DNA of 9,675 bases, taken from NCBI GenBank assembly GCA_903933765.1, contig CAIZLI010000139.1, positions 1 through 9,675 on the forward strand, in the 5' to 3' direction. The position numbers were made by a program, and so were the translations under genes. The DNA comes from an uncultured Bacteroidota bacterium (GTDB taxonomy: Bacteria; Bacteroidota; Bacteroidia; Chitinophagales; Chitinophagaceae). Below the pieces are notes generated by a model. The model saw nothing but the letters and a program-made list of their open reading frames with translations, ran no database searches and was not told the origin of the DNA. Positions 1-6,663 of the stretch are shown here, piece by piece (position 1 is the first letter of the stretch; each line of letters opens with the position of its first letter).

Positions 1-240
1 GGAGGCGTAGAAGAAGCCACTGCCATGGTGATGGATATCAGAGAGAATTATAAAATATTCTGTTCAATTGTAGTCTATCCAGTGATTCCAAAAGGACATA
101 TTATTTACCGATTGATTCCTACAGCAGTGCACACACAAGAGGAGATAGATTTAACTTTAAAAGCATTTAGTGAAACCAAAGCGAAATTAGATGCAGGTGC
201 GTATAAAGTGGCTGAAATTCCAGATATGGCCAATAAATAG
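1..240 (+). CDS. PLP-dependent alpha-oxoamine synthase, probably serine palmitoyltransferase (C-terminal part)
   Basis: The reading frame is open from base 1 and ends at TAA 238-240, so only the last 79 residues are present; the gene starts outside the window. The fragment resembles the C-terminal small domain of the alpha-oxoamine synthase family (fold type I PLP enzymes: glycine C-acetyltransferase, 8-amino-7-oxononanoate synthase, serine palmitoyltransferase). The segment FCSIVVYPVIPKG followed by a RLIPTAVHT stretch is the part I recognise; its arginine matches the position that binds the substrate carboxylate in this family. In Bacteroidota this version, with VVYPVIPKG and a C-terminal AFSETK helix, most resembles serine palmitoyltransferase, which condenses serine with a fatty acyl-CoA to start sphingolipid synthesis in the cytoplasm. 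The PLP lysine is not in view, so Kbl or BioF activity cannot be excluded. The family call is firm; the exact substrate is inferred. Confidence 0.75.
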   Translation, partial: GGVEEATAMVMDIRENYKIFCSIVVYPVIPKGHIIYRLIPTAVHTQEEIDLTLKAFSETKAKLDAGAYKVAEIPDMANK

Positions 241-280
241 AAATTGATCTTATTTAAATTTTGAATGCAATTCGAATATA

Positions 281-314
281 AAATGAGTCTCCCAAAAAGA
301 GGCTCATTTTTTTT
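281..314 (+). terminator. Rho-independent terminator of the alpha-oxoamine synthase gene
   Basis: Left arm AAATGAGTCTC (281-291) pairs with right arm GAGGCTCATTT (299-309) over 11 bp with one G-T pair. The loop is 7 bases (292-298), and the T tract continues to 314. It lies 41 bases after the stop codon at 240. The T tract overlaps the last codons of the convergent YihY gene, whose stop is at 313-315. Read on the minus strand the hairpin is followed by TTTTA, so it may also terminate the mltG-yihY transcript, less strongly. Confidence 0.85.
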
Positions 315-1248
315 AGTTAAAGTAGTCTATCTGATCTTGTTCTTTTTTGAGTATTTCAATACTCACATTTAATTCAAATCCAATCAACAAAATAAGGGCA
401 TTGATATAGATCAAGGTCATGACTACAAGTACGGTACCTATAGAGCCATAAATTTTACTATAGCTTCCAAAATTATTGACCCAGTATGAAAAGCCCAAGG
501 TAGTCACCAACATTAATGTAGTAGACAAGATGGCTCCAGGAGAAAGCAGGGCCCATTTTTCTTTCACATGTGGTGCATATTTGTATATAAAGGCATTGCC
601 ATAAAATAATAGTAAAACAATGATGGCCCACCGAATGCTATTCCAATAAGGTAAAATTGTTTTTCTTTTGATGTCAAATAGTTCTCTCAATAGCGTTGTT
701 AATTGATCTTGTCCAATCAAGACCAATAGGCTAGCAAAAACTAGTAAGATTAAAATCAATGTTAAACGAAGTGCCCTCATTCTTTGATGCAGAAAGAAGG
801 GTTTGTTTTGCATAATGGATTTATCGAAACTTCGAATGATACCGGTCATGGCATTGGAAGCATAAAATAATAATAAGAGAAAGCCGAAGGAGAAGATACC
901 AACGTGTTGACTTAATAGGTCATTGATAATATCTAAAATGAATCGATAGGTGCTTGAATTTGGTGAAATGTCTTTAAATATGGAAAGAATTTGCTTTTTA
1001 ATTTTCAAACTTTTTGGAAAGTAGGGGATGATCGAAAATAAAAATAAGAACGCTGCAGGCAATGCCATGATTAAATTAAAGGAAATCGCAGAAGCACGAT
1101 CATAGAGCCCAATGGTGTTTAATTGTTTAAATAAAAACTGAATCACTTGAAATAAGTTTACTTCTTGGAATCCAGGAATGACAATACGCTTCGCTTTTTG
1201 TTTTGCAAACTGTAAAGGGATTTGAAGGTATTGAACTATTTTTTTCAA
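313..1248 (-). CDS. YihY/virulence factor BrkB family inner-membrane protein
   Basis: This is a 311-residue polytopic membrane protein of the YihY/BrkB (UPF0761) family. About six hydrophobic segments lie near residues 57-77, 113-133, 160-179, 206-224, 236-256 and 268-292. The family hallmarks visible are RASAISFNLIMALP before the first segment and the C-terminal YGSIGTVLVVMTLIY followed by LIGFELN. The biochemical role is unsettled: the family was once called ribonuclease BN by mistake, and a transport or envelope role is assumed. The start is TTG (1246-1248). No in-frame ATG, GTG or TTG lies between it and the upstream TGA at 1276-1278, and the next internal methionine (residue 61) would remove the conserved N-terminal region. 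The gene follows mltG by 31 bases on the same strand, so the two are probably co-transcribed. The family is confident, the function is not. Confidence 0.88.
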   Translation of the reverse strand: MKKIVQYLQIPLQFAKQKAKRIVIPGFQEVNLFQVIQFLFKQLNTIGLYDRASAISFNLIMALPAAFLFLFSIIPYFPKSLKIKKQILSIFKDISPNSSTYRFILDIINDLLSQHVGIFSFGFLLLLFYASNAMTGIIRSFDKSIMQNKPFFLHQRMRALRLTLILILLVFASLLVLIGQDQLTTLLRELFDIKRKTILPYWNSIRWAIIVLLLFYGNAFIYKYAPHVKEKWALLSPGAILSTTLMLVTTLGFSYWVNNFGSYSKIYGSIGTVLVVMTLIYINALILLIGFELNVSIEILKKEQDQIDYFN

Positions 1249-1279
1249 GTAATTGTGGGGGTATTTAAGATTGCATCAA

Positions 1280-2305
1280 TTAAGGATTTTTTTCCTGGGC
1301 TTTCTTAGCTTGGTACTCGTCTAGTTTTTTCTGGTATTCCTTGGCATATCGATCATGTTCGGCATAGTTATTACTAAAATGATGGTAACCACTAAAGTCG
1401 GCTTTGGCAACAAAGTAAATATAATCCGTTTTAGGGGCATCCAATACTAAGTCAATAGTTTTAGCAGCTGGGGTGCAAATTGGGCCAGGAGGCAAACCTT
1501 TTACACGGTATGTATTGTATGGAGAAGCATTGGATAAATATTTTTCATAAATACGGGTGATGGTAAAATCTTGCATCGCGTATTTGATGGTAGGGCATGC
1601 TTGCAAAGGCATTTGCTTTGTTAATCTATTTTGGTAGACACTTGCAATCAAGGATTTATCTGAATCATAGTTGGTTTCTTCTTCCACAATCGAAGCTAAA
1701 GTATAGATTTGATCTTGTCCCAAACCTTTTGATGCTGCTTTTTGAATACGGTTATTTTGACTCCAAAAATAAATTTGCTCCTTTTGCAATTTGCCTAAAA
1801 TTTTTGCCATTGAACTACTCCAATAAAACTCATAAGTATTTGGAATGAGTAATGTGAATAGTTGAGTAGTGTCTGTGCCAAAAGCCTTTAAAGAATCGTT
1901 GCTACTTAAAAAGGTCATCACTGCAGCGCTGTCTTTGTCGAAAGCTGTTGCAATTAGTTTTGCAAATTCTCCTTTTGTTCGTACTTTATTCAATACCAGT
2001 TTTACAGTCGCTTGTCGATTGTTTCTTAACATTCTGATGATGTCAATTAAATTGGTTTTTCTTTTAACAAGGAATTTGCCTGGCTTGATCTTGTCTTCTA
2101 CTTGAAATACTTTAGCAATTAGTAAAAAACTAGTTTTTTCGAAGATAATTTTTTTAGCCACCAAGCTATCTGCAAATTGACTCAATCCTTCATTATTGTA
2201 TTGAACATAGACTTGCGCTTCTTTAAAATTGGTGCTCTTAATAAGCACAATAAAGAATAAATAAAATACAATAACACTAATTAAAATTGAAACTAGTTTT
2301 TTCAT
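1280..2305 (-). CDS. mltG: Endolytic murein transglycosylase MltG (YceG-like)
   Basis: MltG cleaves nascent peptidoglycan strands at the inner membrane and leaves 1,6-anhydro-MurNAc ends, so setting glycan-strand length. The 341-residue protein has one N-terminal membrane anchor (about residues 3-22), then a LysM-like region, then the YceG catalytic domain. The catalytic motif ASIVEEET is at 204-211, and Glu208 aligns with the known catalytic Glu218 of the E. coli enzyme. Other family signatures are LIPNTYEFYW (153-162), YQNRL followed by MPLQACPTIKY (224-242) and SPYNTYRVKGLPPGPICTP (261-279). Length is normal for the family. The start is ATG at 2303-2305, with A-rich sequence rather than a Shine-Dalgarno site. 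The gene lies after the secG terminator and just before the YihY gene, so the two form an envelope unit. The C-terminal tail (about 320-341) is charged and Lys/Glu-rich. Confidence 0.95.
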   Translation of the reverse strand: MKKLVSILISVIVFYLFFIVLIKSTNFKEAQVYVQYNNEGLSQFADSLVAKKIIFEKTSFLLIAKVFQVEDKIKPGKFLVKRKTNLIDIIRMLRNNRQATVKLVLNKVRTKGEFAKLIATAFDKDSAAVMTFLSSNDSLKAFGTDTTQLFTLLIPNTYEFYWSSSMAKILGKLQKEQIYFWSQNNRIQKAASKGLGQDQIYTLASIVEEETNYDSDKSLIASVYQNRLTKQMPLQACPTIKYAMQDFTITRIYEKYLSNASPYNTYRVKGLPPGPICTPAAKTIDLVLDAPKTDYIYFVAKADFSGYHHFSNNYAEHDRYAKEYQKKLDEYQAKKAQEKNP

Positions 2306-2322
2306 ATCAACTAAAATACAAT

Positions 2323-2351
2323 AAAAATCCCCACCATTGGGATGGTGGGGA
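2323..2351 (-). terminator. Rho-independent terminator of the miaB-secG operon
   Basis: On the minus strand, TCCCCACCAT (2351-2342) pairs perfectly with ATGGTGGGGA (2337-2328) over 10 bp around a 4-base loop. A run of five T follows at 2327-2323. The stem is GC-rich in otherwise AT-rich DNA. It sits 41 bases after the secG stop and 18 bases before the mltG start, so it should separate the two same-strand units. On the plus strand the stem is followed by A residues, so it acts in one direction only. Confidence 0.9.
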
Positions 2352-2364
2352 AAAATTCTATGTT

Positions 2365-2389
2365 AACAGAATGTAATCACATTCTTGTT
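2365..2389 (-). repeat. Inverted repeat or hairpin directly after secG
   Basis: AGAATGT (2368-2374) and ACATTCT (2379-2385) form a perfect 7-bp inverted repeat with a 4-base spacer. AAC (2365-2367) and GTT (2387-2389) extend it to 10 bp with a single bulged T at 2386. It begins 3 bases beyond the secG stop codon and has no T tract, so it is not itself a normal terminator. It could protect the transcript 3' end together with the terminator at 2323-2351, or be a protein-binding dyad. The structure is seen; the role is inferred. Confidence 0.6.
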
Positions 2390-2392
2390 GAA

Positions 2393-2737
2393 TTACTTTT
2401 TGTTCGAATCCACAGCAGCTGGAGGTGGAGGCGGAGGAGCCATTTGCGTTGCTGGACTTGTCGTAGTTGAGGTATTCACTTTATCTAATACGCTATTTCC
2501 ATTGCTAGTGTTGCCACTTAAAAATAGGGTAGAAGTAATCGCTAAAACTGCAATTACAGATGCGAAAATCCAAGTACCTTTTTCAAGTACGTCTGTGGTT
2601 TGCTTTACACCCATGAAATTATTACTCAAACCACCCACATTCGCGTTTAATCCACCACCTTTTGGGTTTTGGATCAATACCATGAATCCTAAAGCAAGAC
2701 AGGCTACTACGATTAATATTAAAAAGAAAGTTATCAT
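2393..2737 (-). CDS. secG: Preprotein translocase subunit SecG
   Basis: SecG is the small inner-membrane subunit of the SecYEG channel and assists SecA-driven export. The 114-residue protein has two membrane segments (about 3-22 and 55-74). The family loop between them contains VLIQNPKGGGL (20-30) and GVKQTTDVLEKGTW (43-56), both typical of Bacteroidota SecG. The core is about 75 residues. It carries a polar C-terminal tail rich in Ser, Thr and Asn that includes six consecutive prolines (101-106, bases 2420-2437) and ends in lysines. The start ATG (2735-2737) overlaps the TGA of the preceding gene in an ATGA arrangement, which suggests translational coupling. It is the last gene of the operon, followed by the hairpin at 2365-2389 and the terminator at 2323-2351. 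Identification is confident; the function of the tail is unknown. Confidence 0.95.
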   Translation of the reverse strand: MITFFLILIVVACLALGFMVLIQNPKGGGLNANVGGLSNNFMGVKQTTDVLEKGTWIFASVIAVLAITSTLFLSGNTSNGNSVLDKVNTSTTTSPATQMAPPPPPPAAVDSNKK

Positions 2738-3465
2738 TTGTTATTTTTTAAATGTTCAATACGGGATGCAAAATAAACGGATTTTTCAGGAAAAATAAAA
2801 CTTAATTTTTCATAGGTGGCAATGGCTTTCCTCCAATTCCCTTGTTTTTCCCATATTTCAGCCATGGATTCGGTTAAAATATCGGCTGGAACATTGGCTT
2901 TTTCGGCAATTTGAGCAATGATTTGCTCCTGATCTGGGGCTAAGGCAGCAATTTGGTCGCCCTGATCTACACCATCCTTGTTTTTAATCACTTTCAGCCA
3001 GGCAGTAAAACTTCTAAGCTGCTGGGTAAATTTATCTTGTGGGAGCTTAGAGAGGTCTAATTCAATGCCTTGTGCGGCAAAATAGTCTTTCTGAAGGCTC
3101 GCTAATGTTTCTTTCTCATAATCCAAAGCAGCAGAGGCATCCACTTCTTCATTGAATTGTGCTACTTGTTGGTCGAGTAAGCTATTCAATTTGGCATCTG
3201 CAGGGGCATGTTCATTGGTTTGACCAATTTGATGCATCAAACAATGTAGATGAAGACTAGATGGGAAATAGGCAGTTGCTTTAGACAATTGCGCATCTAA
3301 TAGCGGGGAGGCGATCATTTGGTATTTCTTGGCCAATAGAAATTGTAAACTGGGCGCATAGGGATGATCCAATGCGTATTTTTCAAGGGTATCCGTTTCT
3401 ATGTCTTCTAATGAAGCATGTCCAGTCCATTGTTTCACTATATCGTTGATCATTACTGCACTCAT
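2734..3465 (-). CDS. TPR-like protein of unknown function in the lptE-secG operon
   Basis: This is a 243-residue soluble protein with no signal peptide or membrane segment, so probably cytoplasmic. It is acidic and mostly helical in appearance. The C-terminal part (about 194-235) reads like one tetratricopeptide unit: AEIWEKQGNWRKAIATYEKL followed by SFIFPEKS and then YFASRIEHLK. The N-terminal part (about 10-85) may hold degenerate helical repeats, with short hydrophobic patches such as LQFLLAKKYQ, and the middle (about 85-185) is Gln/Asp-rich. Proteins with this C-terminal pattern are common just upstream of secG in Bacteroidota, which supports a real gene but gives no function. The start ATG (3463-3465) comes 2 bases after the lptE stop, and its TGA overlaps the secG ATG, so expression is tightly coupled to both. 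A scaffold or assembly role in envelope export is only an inference. Confidence 0.85.
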   Translation of the reverse strand: MSAVMINDIVKQWTGHASLEDIETDTLEKYALDHPYAPSLQFLLAKKYQMIASPLLDAQLSKATAYFPSSLHLHCLMHQIGQTNEHAPADAKLNSLLDQQVAQFNEEVDASAALDYEKETLASLQKDYFAAQGIELDLSKLPQDKFTQQLRSFTAWLKVIKNKDGVDQGDQIAALAPDQEQIIAQIAEKANVPADILTESMAEIWEKQGNWRKAIATYEKLSFIFPEKSVYFASRIEHLKNNK

Positions 3466-3467
3466 GC

Positions 3468-4013
3468 TTACCAGTTTGAAAAAATTTGATTAAAAATATC
3501 ATCCGTGATGCTTCGAATTATTTCATCCATTAACTGACTCTCTGCTTGATTCAAAGTTAGATTGGCTGAAAAGTCAAAATTACGAGATACATCAAATTCG
3601 AGTTCTTTATTTTCTAAGGTCTTTTTCAAAACCACATGCACAGTCACAGTCAATCTATTACTTGCGGCAGCTTGTCCACTCACACCAACTGTTTGTGAAG
3701 GATCGTAATTGGTGATGGTCGCAAATATTTGATAATGTGCATCGTCACTATTTGTTCTAGTTAATTTAGTTTGACCAATAATTTTTTGTAAAATTTTATC
3801 AGTCAACATGGGCGCTAACTGTGGGTTGACATACCTAGCCCTGTTGTCAATAAAGCCAATTTTAACCGTCTTTACATTGTCAGGGATCATGGCGTCTTTG
3901 AAACTATAAATACCACAAGAAGTAAATAGAATACAAAGGCAAATGCAGCTTAATAAATAAAATTTATTCTTCAATGTCGTATTCTTTAATTTTTCTGTAC
4001 AATGTTCTTTCAC
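3468..4013 (-). CDS. lptE: LptE family LPS-assembly lipoprotein
   Basis: LptE is the outer-membrane lipoprotein that plugs and assembles the LptD channel delivering LPS to the cell surface. The product has a lipoprotein signal peptide with a hydrophobic stretch at about 18-32 and a lipobox ending FTSC, giving Cys33 as the lipidated residue. The mature part matches the Bacteroidota LptE pattern: CGIYSF at the N-terminus, VNPQLAPMLTD, a SNRLTVTVHV strand and a C-terminal DIFNQIFSNW. The annotated start is GTG (4011-4013), giving 181 residues and a 50-base overlap with the upstream regulator. A TTG at 3972-3974 would give 168 residues beginning MKNKFYLL, a more typical signal-peptide start with an 11-base overlap. 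The signal peptide is unusually Cys-rich (residues 23, 25, 27). The family is confident; the start is uncertain. Confidence 0.88.
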   Translation of the reverse strand: MKEHCTEKLKNTTLKNKFYLLSCICLCILFTSCGIYSFKDAMIPDNVKTVKIGFIDNRARYVNPQLAPMLTDKILQKIIGQTKLTRTNSDDAHYQIFATITNYDPSQTVGVSGQAAASNRLTVTVHVVLKKTLENKELEFDVSRNFDFSANLTLNQAESQLMDEIIRSITDDIFNQIFSNW

Positions 4014-5217
4014 TTATCCCAAGATCAGTAGATGCATCTTTACGTCGACCTCTATGTTTTTTAAGTGCCTTTAAAATTAGTTCTTTTTCTTTATCCATGA
4101 TATTTAAAGACTCTTCTATTTCATAATGGTTCTGCATGTCATTGTCAATAATCACTGGTTGATGATGCGGCAATTGCATTGCGGTACTAGGCATGCTTAC
4201 ATTGGAGATTGGCGCATTCGAAGGGCCTATATCTTCCTTTAATTCATTGATGATGGATTCTTTGGTAAAATGCGCCGCTTGTCCAGATAAACTTGGGTTC
4301 TGTAAAATCTCTAAAAACATTTTCTTTAATTCATTGACATCTTTTTTCATGTCAAAAAAGAGCTTGTATAAAATTTCACGCTCATTGGCAAATTCACCGA
4401 CATGAGCACCTGTGACCATTGGCATTTTATTAGCTGTATGTTTTGGTAAAAATGAATTCAATTGTGCTGCATCTATATGGTCGTTTTTACTCAACACAGA
4501 GATTTGCTCTGCAATATTTTTTAATTCGCGCACATTACCAGGCCAACCATAAGCAGTTAAAAGTCCTCTAGCTTCTTCGTCTAAATAAATGGGCTTGGTT
4601 TTATATTTTTCTGCAAAATCCACAACGAATTTTCTAAATAATAAAGGGATATCTTCCTTGCGGTCTCTCAATGATGGAACACGAATAGGCACGGTGTTCA
4701 ATCTATAATATAGATCTTCTCTAAATCTTCCTTTTTCTGTGAACTCAATCAATTCTCTATTGGTTGCAGCAATCACACGCACATCTGTTTTTTGCACTTT
4801 AGAAGAACCTACACGAATGAACTCTCCAGTTTCTAACACACGCAATAATCTTGCCTGTGTACCCAAGGGCATTTCGCCAATCTCATCCAAGAAAATCGTA
4901 CCACCACTCACCGTTTCAAAATAACCTTTGCGACTATCTACAGCACCTGTGAATGAACCTTTCTCGTGACCAAATAATTCCGAATCAATCGTACCTTCTG
5001 GAATGGCACCACAGTTAACGGCAATAAATGGATTGTGTTTTCGGGAGGATAAGCTATGAATGATTTGAGAAAAAACTTCTTTACCAACACCACTTTCTCC
5101 CACAATAAGCACTGTCAGATCTGTTGCAGCAACCTGTTCTGCAGTATTTAATGCATGATTCAGTAGGGGCGTGTTGCCAATGATACTGAATCTATTTTTT
5201 AATGATTGTAAATCCAT
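3964..5217 (-). CDS. Sigma-54-dependent transcriptional activator without a receiver domain (Fis-type HTH)
   Basis: This is an enhancer-binding activator that would use ATP hydrolysis to open promoters held by sigma-54 RNA polymerase. The 417-residue protein begins almost directly with the AAA+ domain (about 12-250). Walker A is GESGVGKE (40-47), the sigma-54 contact loop is GSFTGA (87-92, a variant of GAFTGA), Walker B is GGTIFLDEIGE (105-115), the arginine-finger region GRFREDLYYRL is at 163-173 and WPGNVRELKN is at 225-234. A linker (about 260-373) contains a charged, possibly coiled-coil segment around EREILYKLFFDMKKDVNELK. A Fis-type HTH follows (374-417). There is no receiver, GAF or PAS domain, so any control must come through partner proteins, the linker or expression level. 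The start is ATG (5215-5217), 27 bases after the miaB stop. The last 15 codons overlap the annotated start of lptE. Targets are unknown. Confidence 0.93.
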   Translation of the reverse strand: MDLQSLKNRFSIIGNTPLLNHALNTAEQVAATDLTVLIVGESGVGKEVFSQIIHSLSSRKHNPFIAVNCGAIPEGTIDSELFGHEKGSFTGAVDSRKGYFETVSGGTIFLDEIGEMPLGTQARLLRVLETGEFIRVGSSKVQKTDVRVIAATNRELIEFTEKGRFREDLYYRLNTVPIRVPSLRDRKEDIPLLFRKFVVDFAEKYKTKPIYLDEEARGLLTAYGWPGNVRELKNIAEQISVLSKNDHIDAAQLNSFLPKHTANKMPMVTGAHVGEFANEREILYKLFFDMKKDVNELKKMFLEILQNPSLSGQAAHFTKESIINELKEDIGPSNAPISNVSMPSTAMQLPHHQPVIIDNDMQNHYEIEESLNIMDKEKELILKALKKHRGRRKDASTDLGISERTLYRKIKEYDIEE

Positions 5218-5244
5218 GGCATGAATAAATTAAATAAAAATAAA

Positions 5245-6663
5245 TTAAACGATTCTTCCTAATAAAGTACCTTTTGTGAAATCTTGAATCTTCACTTGTG
5301 CATAGTCCCCTTTTTGATAATTGAAATTGCCTTTCGGAAAAACAACTACTTTGTTTTGACTGTTTCTGCCCATCCATTCTGCTTCATTCCGCTTGCTATT
5401 ACCTTCAATCAATACCTCAAATACGTTTCCCACATCTCGCTTATTGCTTTCATTAGAGAGTGTCCACTGCACATCTACAATTTCTTGAAGCCTTCTTTTT
5501 TTAGTCATTAAGTCTATGTCATCTTCATACCTTCTTGCCGCCAATGTACCTGGACGTTCAGAATAAAAATACATATAGCTTAAATCATAATTCGCATATT
5601 GCAACAGACTAATCGTCTCTTGATGATCCTCCTCTGTTTCGGTGCAAAAACCTGCAATGATATCTGAAGTAATACTACAGTTTGGTAATAGAGCTCGAAT
5701 GCGGTCAATCTTGGCCATATACCATTCTCTGGTATAAGTCCTGTTCATCAATTGCAACATTCTTGAACTACCACTTTGGACAGGTAGGTGGATATGTTTG
5801 CAGATATTATCATACTTAACAATAGTATGTAAGACTTCGTCCGTAATATCTTTTGGATGAGAAGTGCTAAATCTTACCCTAAGGCTTGGGTCAATTTGTG
5901 CCACTTCTTCTAATAACATAGCAAAAGTAGTTGTTGCATTATTTTCTGGATTGTTCCAATAATAACTGTCTACATTTTGGCCTAATAAAACCACTTCTTT
6001 ATATCCTTTTTCAAATAAGTCTTTACATTCTGCAAGGATGGAATAGGCATCTCGGCTACGCTCACGGCCTCTTGTAAATGGTACTACACAGAAACTACAC
6101 ATATTATTACAGCCACGCATAATCGATACAAAAGCACTAATGCCATTATTGTCTAATCTAACTGGTGCAATATCGCCATAGGTTTCGTCTCTACTTAATA
6201 ATACATTCACGGCTTTTTGTCCAGTACCTGCATTGGCAATTAAATCGGGAAGGGTTCTATATGCATCTGGCCCAACCACTAAGTCTACCAATTTTTCTTC
6301 TTCTAATAATTGGGCTTTCAATCTTTCAGCCATACAGCCCAATACACCTACTAAGACGCCTGGGTTGGCTTGCTTTAATCTTCTAAATTCTGTCAATCGC
6401 TTGCGAATGGTTAATTCGGCTTTCTCACGTATTGAGCAAGTATTGATCAGGATTAAATCTGCAATTTCAATATTTTTGGTGCCCCCAAAACCATTTTTTT
6501 CTAATATAGCAGCAACCACTTCGCTGTCAGCAAAGTTCATTGCACAGCCATAACTTTCTACATAGAAATGCTTTTGGAATACCCCCGACTTAGCCTGGCT
6601 CGCATAGGCTTCGCCTTGTCTAGCTTCATCTTGGGTTTTATCTATGAGTAAATTGGATTCCAT
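5245..6663 (-). CDS. miaB: tRNA-2-methylthio-N6-dimethylallyladenosine synthase MiaB
   Basis: MiaB is a radical-SAM methylthiotransferase that converts i6A37 to ms2i6A37 in tRNAs reading UNN codons. I start it at ATG 6661-6663, giving 472 residues. The N-terminal MTTase domain holds the three cysteines of the auxiliary iron-sulfur cluster: VESYGCAMN (Cys40), [10 protein letters not shown] (Cys76) and GCMAERLK (Cys110). The radical-SAM motif is [10 protein letters not shown] (Cys185, 189, 192). A TRAM domain covers about the last 65 residues and ends in GTLLGRIV. The frame stays open upstream to 6777, but that extra peptide is AT-driven and not typical of the family. DEARQGEAY close to the chosen start is typical of Bacteroidota MiaB, and a promoter match lies inside the extension. 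miaB is the first gene of the run that continues to secG. There is no direct biochemical link to LptE or SecG. Confidence 0.96.
   Translation of the reverse strand: MESNLLIDKTQDEARQGEAYASQAKSGVFQKHFYVESYGCAMNFADSEVVAAILEKNGFGGTKNIEIADLILINTCSIREKAELTIRKRLTEFRRLKQANPGVLVGVLGCMAERLKAQLLEEEKLVDLVVGPDAYRTLPDLIANAGTGQKAVNVLLSRDETYGDIAPVRLDNNGISAFVSIMRGCNNMCSFCVVPFTRGRERSRDAYSILAECKDLFEKGYKEVVLLGQNVDSYYWNNPENNATTTFAMLLEEVAQIDPSLRVRFSTSHPKDITDEVLHTIVKYDNICKHIHLPVQSGSSRMLQLMNRTYTREWYMAKIDRIRALLPNCSITSDIIAGFCTETEEDHQETISLLQYANYDLSYMYFYSERPGTLAARRYEDDIDLMTKKRRLQEIVDVQWTLSNESNKRDVGNVFEVLIEGNSKRNEAEWMGRNSQNKVVVFPKGNFNYQKGDYAQVKIQDFTKGTLLGRIV

Noticed and set aside
2385..2798. A plus-strand 137-codon open frame with a glycine-rich start, opposite secG.
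   Set aside because: It is the antisense of secG and of its proline codons, resembles no known protein and lies opposite a confident gene.
4690..5030. Possible sigma-54 promoters starting GGCAC (near 4690 and 5005).
   Set aside because: The expected TTGC element at the right distance is absent and both sites lie within coding sequence.
5192..5377. A minus-strand 61-codon frame across the miaB/activator junction.
   Set aside because: It overlaps both confident genes in another frame and shows no recognisable feature.
6233..6553. A plus-strand 106-codon open frame.
   Set aside because: It is antisense to the conserved MTTase domain of miaB; its codon pattern follows from the opposite strand.
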